Part shown: one piece after another, positions 25,864 through 34,087 of the stretch
Position numbering within the stretch: the stretch's first letter is position 1
Layout of the letters: the number at the start of each line of letters is the position of its first letter
DNA from: Gillisia xinjiangensis
Lineage (GTDB): Bacteria > Bacteroidota > Bacteroidia > Flavobacteriales > Flavobacteriaceae
NCBI RefSeq assembly: GCF_046298265.1
Contig: NZ_JBKAHK010000006.1
Coordinates: forward strand, 248,001-312,000
Length of the DNA stretch: 64,000 bases
Direction of reading: 5' to 3'
Position numbers and translations under genes: made by a program
The notes under the pieces: model-generated
What the model saw: only the letters and a program-made list of their open reading frames with translations
The model's database searches: none
What the model was told of the DNA's origin: nothing

Positions 25864-28086
25864 ATGACACAGCGATCTAAAATTTATTACACCAAAACTG
25901 ATGAAGCGCCAATGCTGGCTACTTTTTCTTTTTTACCAATAGTAAGAAGCTTTACAGACACCTCAAATATTGATGTTGAACCCACTGACATTTCTTTAGC
26001 TGCAAGAATTCTGGCTAATTTTGCTGATTATCTTCCCAAAGAACAACAAGTTCCTGATGCCTTGAAGATGTTGGGAGACCTTGTTAAAAATCCCGAAGCG
26101 AATATCATTAAATTACCGAATATCAGTGCTTCCGAGCCACAATTGGAAGCTGCCATAAAAGAACTTCAGGCAAAAGGATTTGATTTACCAAATTACCCCG
26201 GTGAACCTAAAGATGAAAAGGAAAAAGACATCAAAAAAAGGTACGATAAAGTAAAAGGAAGCGCTGTAAACCCTGTATTAAGGGAAGGTAATTCTGACCG
26301 AAGGGCACCAAAAGCCGTAAAGAATTACGCAAAAGAAAATCCGCATTCTATGGGCGCCTGGGATCCTAATTCCAAAACCCATGTTTCCACAATGAGCGAA
26401 GGAGATTTTTACACAAATGAAAAATCACTCACCCTGGAAGCTGCAGATAGCATCAAAATAGAACTTGAAAGCACTTCAGGAAAAAAGACTTTATTAAAGG
26501 AAAATCTGGATCTTTTAAAAGGAGAAATTATCGATGCAACTGTGATGAGCAAAAATTCACTTATCAAATTCCTTGAAGCCCAAATAAAGGATGCCAAAGA
26601 AAAGGATGTTCTTTTCTCGTTGCATATGAAAGCCACCATGATGAAGGTTTCAGATCCCATCATTTTTGGACATGCTGTAAAGGTTTATTTCAAAGATATT
26701 TTTGAAAAATACGGCCAAACCCTGGAAGAGGCTGGTGTTAATGTAAACAGTGGACTGGGAGATTTATTGAATGCTTTACCAAAATTACCTTCGGAGAAAA
26801 GAAAGGAAATTGAAACCGATTTAAAAAACGGTTTCGATAAAGGACCCGATCTTGCCATGGTAGATTCTGATAAAGGAATAACCAATTTACATGTTCCCAG
26901 TGATGTAATTATTGATGCTTCTATGCCTGCCATGATAAGAACCTCCGGACAAATGTGGAATGCCAAAGGAAAGCAGCAGGATACCAAAGCGGTAATTCCG
27001 GATAGCAGTTATGCCGGGGTTTATGATAAAACAATCGAGTTTTGCAAAAAGAATGGGGCCTTTGATCCCACCACTATGGGTACAGTTCCAAATGTAGGTT
27101 TGATGGCTCAAAAGGCTGAAGAATACGGATCACATGATAAAACATTCGAAATTCAGGAAGACGGAGTTGTTCGCGTAATAAATTCAAACGGAAAAATCCT
27201 TATTGAACATAAAGTTGAAACAGGGGATATCTGGAGAATGTGCCAAACCAAAGATGCACCTGTACAGGACTGGGTAAACCTAGCAGTAACCAGAGCAAGA
27301 ACCTCAGGAATGCCAACGATATTTTGGTTGGATGAAAAACGCAGCCATGATGCCGAGATCATTAAAAAAGTAAACTCATATTTAAGTCCGCTCGATACCT
27401 CAGGCCTGGACCTTCAGATTATGAACCCGGAAGATGCCACTGAATACACATTAAAACGCGTAAAGGAAGGAAAAGATACCATATCTGTAACCGGAAACGT
27501 ATTGCGTGATTATTTAACAGACCTATTTCCTATCCTTGAATTGGGAACCAGTGCGAAAATGCTTTCTATAGTGCCACTTATGGCCGGCGGGGGATTATTT
27601 GAAACAGGTGCCGGAGGATCTGCCCCAAAACACATTCAGCAGTTTCTTAAGGAAGGTCATTTACGATGGGATTCGTTAGGAGAATTTTTGGCCCTTGCAG
27701 TTTCTTTGGAGCATTTAGGCGAAAAACTAAACAATAAAAAAGCCTTGATCCTTTCTGAAACTCTAGACCAGGCTACAGAAGAATTCCTTAGAAACGATAA
27801 ATCACCTTCGCGTAAGGTAAATGAACTGGACAATAGGGGAAGTCACTTTTACCTGGCACTTTATTGGGCACAAGGTCTTGCTAAACAGGATAAGGATGCC
27901 GAATTGAAAAAACACTTTACGGAAATCGCTGAAAAATTGTCTTCCAATGAAGAAAAAATATTAAAGGACCTCATAAATGCCCAAGGGAAACCGGTAGATA
28001 TTAATGGATATTATTATCCTAAAGAAGATCTTACCAGTAAAGCGATGAGACCAAGCACAACATTAAATGAAATTTTAGGGTATTAA
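25864..28086 (+). CDS. icd: Monomeric NADP-dependent isocitrate dehydrogenase
   Basis: A 740-residue monomeric-type isocitrate dehydrogenase that converts isocitrate to 2-oxoglutarate and CO2 in the TCA cycle, making NADPH. Length and blocks such as SKIYYTKTDEAPMLATFSFL, NSDRRAPKAVKNYAKENPH, AMVDSDKGITNLHVPSDVII and TIFWLDEKRSHDAEII are specific for this class, which is unrelated in length to the 400-residue dimeric enzymes. It is monocistronic, with a modest terminator at 28109-28147. Confidence 0.96.
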   Translation: MTQRSKIYYTKTDEAPMLATFSFLPIVRSFTDTSNIDVEPTDISLAARILANFADYLPKEQQVPDALKMLGDLVKNPEANIIKLPNISASEPQLEAAIKELQAKGFDLPNYPGEPKDEKEKDIKKRYDKVKGSAVNPVLREGNSDRRAPKAVKNYAKENPHSMGAWDPNSKTHVSTMSEGDFYTNEKSLTLEAADSIKIELESTSGKKTLLKENLDLLKGEIIDATVMSKNSLIKFLEAQIKDAKEKDVLFSLHMKATMMKVSDPIIFGHAVKVYFKDIFEKYGQTLEEAGVNVNSGLGDLLNALPKLPSEKRKEIETDLKNGFDKGPDLAMVDSDKGITNLHVPSDVIIDASMPAMIRTSGQMWNAKGKQQDTKAVIPDSSYAGVYDKTIEFCKKNGAFDPTTMGTVPNVGLMAQKAEEYGSHDKTFEIQEDGVVRVINSNGKILIEHKVETGDIWRMCQTKDAPVQDWVNLAVTRARTSGMPTIFWLDEKRSHDAEIIKKVNSYLSPLDTSGLDLQIMNPEDATEYTLKRVKEGKDTISVTGNVLRDYLTDLFPILELGTSAKMLSIVPLMAGGGLFETGAGGSAPKHIQQFLKEGHLRWDSLGEFLALAVSLEHLGEKLNNKKALILSETLDQATEEFLRNDKSPSRKVNELDNRGSHFYLALYWAQGLAKQDKDAELKKHFTEIAEKLSSNEEKILKDLINAQGKPVDINGYYYPKEDLTSKAMRPSTTLNEILGY

Positions 28087-28108
28087 ACCACTTTCTAAGA
28101 ATGAATTT

Positions 28109-28147
28109 AAGGCCGGGTCTTTCATGATTCCGGTCTTTATTTTTTCT
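28109..28147 (+). terminator. Probable terminator after icd
   Basis: AAGGCCGG (28109-28116) pairs with CCGGTCTT (28130-28137) through one G-U pair, loop 13 bases, then TATTTTTT. Confidence 0.55.
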
Positions 28148-28195
28148 GGCTAAAGGCTGGGGAATATTTTACTTTTGTTGAATCATATTAAGTAT

Positions 28196-28258
28196 ATGGA
28201 TCAATTCAGCAAAATTAAAAATCCTGATCTTATCAATCAGGCTATGGCAAAAAAATAG
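28196..28258 (+). other. Possible 20-codon micro-ORF downstream of a promoter box
   Basis: An exact -7 box TACTTTTG (28170-28177) is followed 18 bases later by an ATG frame of 20 codons ending in KK and TAG. The stop follows a run of seven A; shifting by one base in that run would extend the frame to 28296 (IDYFSAAYKWKKL). It may be a leader, a gene remnant or chance. The rest of 28087-28371 shows only the icd terminator. Confidence 0.2.
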
Positions 28259-28371
28259 ATTATTTCTCAGCTGCTTATAAATGGAAAAAACTTTGAATGA
28301 ACTATTCTTAAAATTGGGTTTAGGTTTTTTATAAACCCCCATCTGCCGTATATTTAAACAAAAATTCAAGC

Positions 28372-30735
28372 TTGAATAAATTTCTTTCCCTGGTGTTCCT
28401 ATTGTTTTTTTTAGTAACAAATGCTCAGGATAAACTGGTTCTAAATGGTGTGGTAAAAGATGCATCCAGCAATGAAACCCTATACGGCGTAAATATATTA
28501 CTGCCAACTTTAAATACCGGAACGATAACAAATGAATATGGGTTCTATTCCATTAGACTGCCCAATGGCACACACCAACTTAAAATTTCATATCTGGGTT
28601 ACCAGGAATTGGTTACAGAAGTTACTATTGAAGAAAACCAAACACTGAATTTTGATTTAACTCCAACTTCCGAATATCTGGATGAAGTTGTATTGACCGA
28701 GGATATTGAACGTTTAAATATCAAAAAACCGGAAATGAGTGTCAATAAACTCGATATAAATACAATTCAAAAGCTGCCTGTGGTATTTGGAGAAGTAGAT
28801 GTTGTAAAATCCTTATTATTACTGCCCGGGGTTTCCAATGCCGGGGAAGGATCTTCCGGATTTAACGTTCGGGGTGGAGCTGTAGATCAAAATTTGATCT
28901 TACTGGATGAAGCAACCATTTATAATGCCTCCCATTTATTCGGATTATTTTCGGTTTTTAACCCGGATGCTATCAAGAATTTGAAGCTGTACAAAGGTGG
29001 GATTCCTGCCAAATACGGAGGCAGAGTATCTTCTGTTCTGGAAATCTACCAAAAAGACGGAAACAGCAAAAAGTTTGAAGCCAATGGCGGAATAGGTGTT
29101 ATTTCAAGCCGTTTATTGGCGCAGGGACCTATTATTAAAGATAAAGGTTCTTTTCTTGTAGGTGGAAGAAGCTCCTATGCGCACCTGTTTCTTAAACTTA
29201 CCGACAATCCAAATTCTGCCTATTTCTATGATTTGAACACTAAATTGAGCTATAGGATTGATAAGAGCAATAGTATTTTATTCTCAGGATACTTTGGCAG
29301 GGACGTATTTAACATCAATGAAAGTTTTAAAAACACTTACGGGAATGCCGTTTTTAATTTACGCTGGAATCACGTTTTAACCAATGATATTTTCACCAAT
29401 CTATCTGTTATCTACAGCGATTATTATTATGGATTAACTCTCGATTTCGTTGAATTTAACTGGAACAGCGGAATAAAAAACCTGAATCTGAAATACGATT
29501 TCAATCACTATTTAAATGAAACTATCAATTTTGATTATGGAGTTCATTCTACCTATTATGAATTCAATCCTGGAGAAATCGAACCCAGCACAGAAAGTTC
29601 GGGGATAAATAGTTTTAACCTTACCAAAAAATATGCGTTTGAAAATGCGGTCTATTTTTCTGTAGAACATAAAATATCAGAAAACTTCTCGGCTGTATAC
29701 GGCCTTAGGTACAGTACATTTCTTAGGTTAGGACAAAAGGAACTCAATTTATATGAAAATGATCAGGCCGTTATCTTCAATGAGGATTTTGGCATCTACG
29801 AAGAAGCCAATCCAATTGGCAGCAAGGAGCTTTCCAAAAACAGTATAGAGCGATCCTTTGGGAACCTGGAACCAAGATTGGCACTGGCGTATAGCTTTAA
29901 CGATTTCCAGTCGGTGAAAGCCAGTTACAACAGAATGAGCCAGTATTTACATCTCATCACTAACACCAGCTCCCCTACTCCTTTAGATATTTGGGCTCCC
30001 AGCGGGAAATACATCAAACCTCAGTTATTGGATCAGGTTGCCCTGGGATATTTTCAAAATTTCAATAATGAAAAATATTCATTGGAGCTGGAGGGATTTT
30101 ATAAGTTCATTAAAAAGCGATTGGATTATATAGACGGCGCGAATTTAGTTGCCAATAATGCCATTGAACAGGCTATTCTTCCTGGTACTGCCCGTGCATA
30201 TGGTTTGGAATTATTGCTTCGGAAAAATACAGGTCGGTTTACAGGATGGCTGGCTTATACCCTGTCCAGATCTGAACAAAGAACTCCGGGAAGAACTCCA
30301 GAGGAATCTGGGTTAAATAACGGCAACTGGTATAGTACAGGATATGATAAACCACATGATATTTCATTTACTGGAAGCTATGAGATTTCTGAAAAATGGC
30401 AAATAAATACCAATTTCGTATATCAAACAGGGCTGCCTACAACCTATCCCACAGGCCAATATAGATTTGAAAATTTAAACATTCCAGTATATTCTCCAAG
30501 AAATAGCAATAGGTTGCCGGCATACCATCGGTTAGATATTTCAGCGACTTATATACCCAAAAGGAAAACCAAAAATTTCGAATCCTCATGGAATTTCGGC
30601 ATCTACAATGTGTACAATAGGATGAATGCTGTGTCATTAAGTTTCAGAAAGAATGAAGATTCAGGAAATAATGAGGCCGTAAGATTGTCATTGTTCGGAA
30701 TAATTCCCTCGGTCACTTATAATTTTAAATTTTAA
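28372..30735 (+). CDS. TonB-dependent receptor with CarboxypepD-like N-terminal domain
   Basis: A 787-residue outer-membrane receptor. Signal peptide at about 1-18 (FLVTNAQ), a carboxypeptidase-regulatory-like beta-sandwich at about 22-105 (LNGVVKDASSNETLYGVNIL), a plug domain at about 120-225 (GEVDVVKSLLLLPGVSNAGE, FNVRGGAVDQNLILLDEA) and a 22-strand barrel ending in VTYNFKF. It imports a ligand using TonB energy. The start is TTG. The next gene, 4 bases on, encodes a DUF4249 lipoprotein, a pairing common in Bacteroidota in place of SusD; the ligand is unknown. Confidence 0.93.
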   Translation: MNKFLSLVFLLFFLVTNAQDKLVLNGVVKDASSNETLYGVNILLPTLNTGTITNEYGFYSIRLPNGTHQLKISYLGYQELVTEVTIEENQTLNFDLTPTSEYLDEVVLTEDIERLNIKKPEMSVNKLDINTIQKLPVVFGEVDVVKSLLLLPGVSNAGEGSSGFNVRGGAVDQNLILLDEATIYNASHLFGLFSVFNPDAIKNLKLYKGGIPAKYGGRVSSVLEIYQKDGNSKKFEANGGIGVISSRLLAQGPIIKDKGSFLVGGRSSYAHLFLKLTDNPNSAYFYDLNTKLSYRIDKSNSILFSGYFGRDVFNINESFKNTYGNAVFNLRWNHVLTNDIFTNLSVIYSDYYYGLTLDFVEFNWNSGIKNLNLKYDFNHYLNETINFDYGVHSTYYEFNPGEIEPSTESSGINSFNLTKKYAFENAVYFSVEHKISENFSAVYGLRYSTFLRLGQKELNLYENDQAVIFNEDFGIYEEANPIGSKELSKNSIERSFGNLEPRLALAYSFNDFQSVKASYNRMSQYLHLITNTSSPTPLDIWAPSGKYIKPQLLDQVALGYFQNFNNEKYSLELEGFYKFIKKRLDYIDGANLVANNAIEQAILPGTARAYGLELLLRKNTGRFTGWLAYTLSRSEQRTPGRTPEESGLNNGNWYSTGYDKPHDISFTGSYEISEKWQINTNFVYQTGLPTTYPTGQYRFENLNIPVYSPRNSNRLPAYHRLDISATYIPKRKTKNFESSWNFGIYNVYNRMNAVSLSFRKNEDSGNNEAVRLSLFGIIPSVTYNFKF

Positions 30736-30739
30736 AGCT

Positions 30740-31549
30740 ATGCCAAATTTAAAAATCCCTATGCTACTGTTAATTCTCCTTGGAATCTATTCCTGTGAAG
30801 AAGTAGTAGATGTAGACCTGGAAGAATCTGAACCAAGGTTGGTAGTGGAAGCATCTATCCTTTGGAAAAAAGAGTCCACAGGAAATTTTCAAATAATCCG
30901 GTTAACCACAACAGCTCCATTTTTTGCTGATTCCACTCCACCGGCAGAAGGAGCCGAAGTTTCAGTAAAATCTGAAAATGGAATTCTTTATGTTTTTGAG
31001 GAACTGGAACCTGGGTTTTACATTAATGATGTTTTTGAACCTGAACTTAACAGGTCCTATAATTTGGAAATAATTTATAACGACGAAGTTTATACCGCAA
31101 CTGAATCTTTGATGCCAGTAAGTTCCCTGGAATATGTGGAACAGTCAACAGGTGGAGGATTTGGAGGGGAGGATATAGAATTGAGGGCTTATTATAATGA
31201 CCCTCCGGATGTTAAGAATTATTACTTCTTTAGATTTTTATTTGAGGATCTTTCTATTCAAATCTCGGAGGATGAATTCACCGATGGAAATTTAACTTTT
31301 GCATATTTTTCAAATGAAAATCTGGTTCCTGGAGAAGATGTTGAATTCGAAATCCAGGGAAGCTCAAAAAGATTCTATGAGTATATGTTCATATTACGAT
31401 CACAAGCCGGCACAAATGGTGGAGGCCCTTTTCAAACCCAACCTACAACTGTTAGGGGAAACATTATAAATACAACCAATTCTGAAAATTTCGCATTTGG
31501 ATATTTCCGGTTATCAGAAACCGATTTCCTATCTTATACAATTCAGTAA
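30740..31549 (+). CDS. DUF4249 surface lipoprotein
   Basis: A 269-residue lipoprotein: hydrophobic signal then a lipobox at GIYSC (Cys19), giving a short mature N terminus EEVVDVDL. Conserved DUF4249 features are ESEPRLVVEASI, GAEVSVKSENG and YNLEIIYNDEVYTA. Members always seem to sit beside TonB receptors with CarboxypepD-like domains and probably form part of the same uptake complex at the cell surface. It starts 4 bases after the receptor, so the two form an operon. Confidence 0.88.
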   Translation: MPNLKIPMLLLILLGIYSCEEVVDVDLEESEPRLVVEASILWKKESTGNFQIIRLTTTAPFFADSTPPAEGAEVSVKSENGILYVFEELEPGFYINDVFEPELNRSYNLEIIYNDEVYTATESLMPVSSLEYVEQSTGGGFGGEDIELRAYYNDPPDVKNYYFFRFLFEDLSIQISEDEFTDGNLTFAYFSNENLVPGEDVEFEIQGSSKRFYEYMFILRSQAGTNGGGPFQTQPTTVRGNIINTTNSENFAFGYFRLSETDFLSYTIQ

Positions 31550-31601
31550 AACTGTCTTTTTATACATTTTATCCTAACTTTTAATTTCTGAAACTCAAAA
31601 A

Positions 31602-31823
31602 ATGAAACATACTAATAAAGAATTGCTGGGAAAAGGATTGAGATACCTTGCCGGAGCGCTCCCCTTGATAATAATAGGACCTTCAGTGTTATATACCGCC
31701 TTTAACAACCGGGAGCATCCATTATACATTGCGGTTCTTATTTTAGGGCTTCTGGCGTGTGCAGGGGCTATCTTTTTAATGTTCAAAGGAATTGGCACCT
31801 TGATGAAATCATTATTTGACTGA
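31602..31823 (+). CDS. DUF6095-family small membrane protein
   Basis: A 73-residue protein with two membrane helices (about 15-33 and 41-62) joined by a short polar loop (FNNREHPLY). It matches my recollection of the flavobacterial DUF6095 family, whose function is unknown. It follows the DUF4249 gene by 52 bases and is convergent with tRNA-Gly. Confidence 0.75.
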   Translation: MKHTNKELLGKGLRYLAGALPLIIIGPSVLYTAFNNREHPLYIAVLILGLLACAGAIFLMFKGIGTLMKSLFD

Positions 31824-31905
31824 TCACTGAAATAATGCTTCAAATTAAGCTTTTGCACTTCATATAATTGCGGTAAAACGAATTCATTCTTTTTAAAATT
31901 AAGTC

Positions 31906-31942
31906 AAAAAAAAATCCCCATTTTTCAATGAGGATTTTTTTT
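31906..31942 (-). terminator. Terminator for tRNA-Gly
   Basis: On the minus strand ATCCTCATT pairs with AATGGGGAT (one G-U pair) around a short loop, flanked by A and T runs. It begins 2 bases past the tRNA end. Confidence 0.8.
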
Positions 31943-31943
31943 G

Positions 31944-32016
31944 AGCGGGAGACCGGGTTCGAACCGGCGACATTCAGCTTGGAAGGCTGACGCTCTACCA
32001 ACTGAGCTACTCCCGC
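31944..32016 (-). tRNA. tRNA-Gly (anticodon UCC)
   Basis: A 73-base cloverleaf on the minus strand: acceptor GCGGGAG pairs with CTCCCGC, D arm GCTC...GAGC, anticodon stem TCAGC/GCTGA with loop CTTCCAA (anticodon TCC), and T arm CCGG-TTCGAAC-CCGG. The discriminator is T as expected for glycine. CCA is not encoded and must be added after transcription. A terminator follows directly. Confidence 0.96.
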
Positions 32017-32063
32017 AAGGACACTGCAAATATAACCGTTAAATTTTTTAACTTCCAAAAAAA

Positions 32064-32516
32064 TTATAGCTTTTTTAAAAAATGATAGCCCTTGATCACA
32101 TAACCATGATTCATATAAAATTTGTGCGATTTAAAATTTTGCACGTAACTATTTAGTTCTGAAGTCTCACAGCCTTTTTTTCTGGAATAATCAAAGATGA
32201 ATTCGAATATTAGTTTCCCAAATCCACGATTCTGATATTCAGATTTAATAAAAACATGGTCCGGTTCACAGGATTTTCCGGCGTAATGACGTGTCATAAA
32301 CCAAAGTCCGAAAACACCTATTAACTCTGCCCCTAAATACACCCCAAAACACTCATAATTTTGATCAAACATCTCCAAAAAACGAGCTTTAAGCAGTGCT
32401 TCATCTGTTTGAAAATCACCAAGTTCCATCACAAATGGTAGTACCAGATTTAGGTCTTTTTTTAAAATCTTGTTAAATGCCAATTCCATCCTAGGGTTTT
32501 CTGCGAAAATAGTCAT
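32064..32516 (-). CDS. GNAT-family acetyltransferase
   Basis: A 150-residue GNAT: VFIKSEYQNRGFGKLIFEFIF carries the acetyl-CoA loop, preceded by GVYLGAELIGVFGLWFM and followed by LNSYVQNFKSHKFYMNHGYVIKGYHFLKK, which fits the typical last strands. Substrate unknown. It stands alone just upstream of tRNA-Gly on the same strand, 47 bases apart. Confidence 0.85.
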   Translation of the reverse strand: MTIFAENPRMELAFNKILKKDLNLVLPFVMELGDFQTDEALLKARFLEMFDQNYECFGVYLGAELIGVFGLWFMTRHYAGKSCEPDHVFIKSEYQNRGFGKLIFEFIFDYSRKKGCETSELNSYVQNFKSHKFYMNHGYVIKGYHFLKKL

Positions 32517-32729
32517 AATTTTAGCTATTCAAATAATTTATAATTAACACACCTGTTACAAGCGTATAATTAAAATTTGATTTGCAAAAAGACTGATTCA
32601 AATGCACAGTAAACAGGTCAATAATAAAATAAAAATTACTATGAAATGAGCATAACGGAAACAAAATACAAACACCGATGAAGATATGCGAATTACATAC
32701 GACCAATTAAAAACAATAAAAAATTACTT

Positions 32730-33281
32730 ATGAAAGTTAAATCCGGAAAAGCCCAAGACCTTATAGATACTAAATTTTTAGAAGATCGCAGAATATTTTT
32801 ATGGGGCGAAGTGGACAGTAAAACGGCAAAACATGTTGTAGAGCATTTATTATACTTAGATTCTGAATCGGATAAGGAAATCCAGTTTTTCATAAATAGC
32901 CCGGGAGGTTTTGTAACCGACGGTTTTGCTATGTATGACACCATGGTTTCTTTGAAAAGCCCGGTTTCAACTATTTGTTCCGGCCTGGCAGCATCTATGG
33001 GCTCTATTCTTCTTTCAGGAGGAACCAAAGGACGAAGGTTTATTCAACCTATGGCAAAAGTGATGATTCATCAGCCAAGTGGAGGAGCACGAGGACAGGC
33101 TTCCAATATTGAAATTCAGGCAGCCGAAATTTTAAAGATCAGGGATTTAAGCGCTAAAATACTTGCGGAAAATTGTGGACAGAGCATCGAGAAAGTTTTA
33201 AAAGACTTCAACCGGGATTATTGGATGGATGCAGAAGAATCCATAAAATATGGAATTGTGGATGGCATTTTTAAAAATTAA
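32730..33281 (+). CDS. ClpP-family serine protease subunit (paralogue without propeptide)
   Basis: A 183-residue ClpP-type peptidase. The catalytic triad is complete: Ser89 in AASMGS, His114 in MIHQPSGG and Asp163 in NRDYW. It is shorter than the main ClpP (about 200-225 residues) and lacks an N-terminal propeptide. It is not next to clpX or tig, so it is probably a second ClpP-like protein; whether it forms rings with the main ClpP is unknown. Three acetyltransferase and wall genes follow on the same strand, the first after 6 bases. Confidence 0.88.
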   Translation: MKVKSGKAQDLIDTKFLEDRRIFLWGEVDSKTAKHVVEHLLYLDSESDKEIQFFINSPGGFVTDGFAMYDTMVSLKSPVSTICSGLAASMGSILLSGGTKGRRFIQPMAKVMIHQPSGGARGQASNIEIQAAEILKIRDLSAKILAENCGQSIEKVLKDFNRDYWMDAEESIKYGIVDGIFKN

Positions 33282-33287
33282 AAACTG

Positions 33288-33578
33288 ATGAGTCGGGAAA
33301 TCAAACATAAAGAAAATTCCAACAGGGGAATGATCTACATGGAAGATGAATCTGGCATTACTTCAGAACTCACTTATACAAAAAAGGATAAAGGGATTTT
33401 AATCATTGACTATACTCAAACCAGAAAATCATTGGAAGGAAGAGGATTGGCATCCATTCTTGTTAAATACAGCGTGGAATTTGCCCGTAAAAACAATTAT
33501 AAGATCGATCCTTTGTGTCCTTTTGCCGAAGTTCAATTCGATTTAAACAGGGATTTTCGGGATGTGCTGGTTAAATAA
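33288..33578 (+). CDS. NATD1-type small N-acetyltransferase
   Basis: A 96-residue short GNAT of the NATD1/YjdJ type: GMIYMEDESGITSELTY, then IIDYTQTRKSLEGRGLASILV with the acetyl-CoA loop EGRGLAS, and a C-terminal CPFAEV. Function unknown. It lies 6 bases after the ClpP-like gene and 14 bases before a full-size GNAT, suggesting one transcript. Confidence 0.86.
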   Translation: MSREIKHKENSNRGMIYMEDESGITSELTYTKKDKGILIIDYTQTRKSLEGRGLASILVKYSVEFARKNNYKIDPLCPFAEVQFDLNRDFRDVLVK

Positions 33579-33592
33579 AATTCAATTTTAAA

Positions 33593-34087
33593 TTGAGCAG
33601 CGCTGTAAAGATCCGAAGGATACCGGCTTCTGAAACCTACGCGGTTCGTCAACCGGTTTTACGCCCTGGTAGACCTTTGTTGGAATGCATTTTTGAAGGA
33701 GATTTATCCCCGGAAACCTTGCATCTTGGATACTTTTTTGATGAAGATTTAAAAGGAGTTGCTAGTTTTATGAAAAAGCAAAATCCTATGTTTTTTCAGC
33801 CATTTCAATACCAATTAAGAGGAATGGCTGTTTTACCAAATTTTAAAGGTAAAGGCATAGGTGCTGCCTTATTAAAAGCAGGGGAAGCGGAACTACAAAA
33901 ACTTGATGCTTCCGTATTTTTATGGTTTAATGCCCGTAATTATGCCGTCGGTTTTTATAAAAAATTTGGATATCAAACCAAAGGAACAGAATTTGAGGTT
34001 CCTGGAGTATGCCCCCATATTGTAATGTTTCAGCAACTAGGTGAAGAAGAAATTATTGATCATGAAACTTTCATTCCTCATAAATAG
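33593..34087 (+). CDS. GNAT-family acetyltransferase
   Basis: A 164-residue GNAT. RGMAVLPNFKGKGIGAALLKAGE carries the acetyl-CoA loop; FLWFNARNYAVGFYKKFGYQTKGTEFEVPGVCPHIVM matches a group of Bacteroidota GNATs. The start is TTG (SSAVKIRRIPASET follows). Its last 26 bases overlap the start of the L,D-transpeptidase gene in another frame, which implies coupling. Confidence 0.85.
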   Translation: MSSAVKIRRIPASETYAVRQPVLRPGRPLLECIFEGDLSPETLHLGYFFDEDLKGVASFMKKQNPMFFQPFQYQLRGMAVLPNFKGKGIGAALLKAGEAELQKLDASVFLWFNARNYAVGFYKKFGYQTKGTEFEVPGVCPHIVMFQQLGEEEIIDHETFIPHK

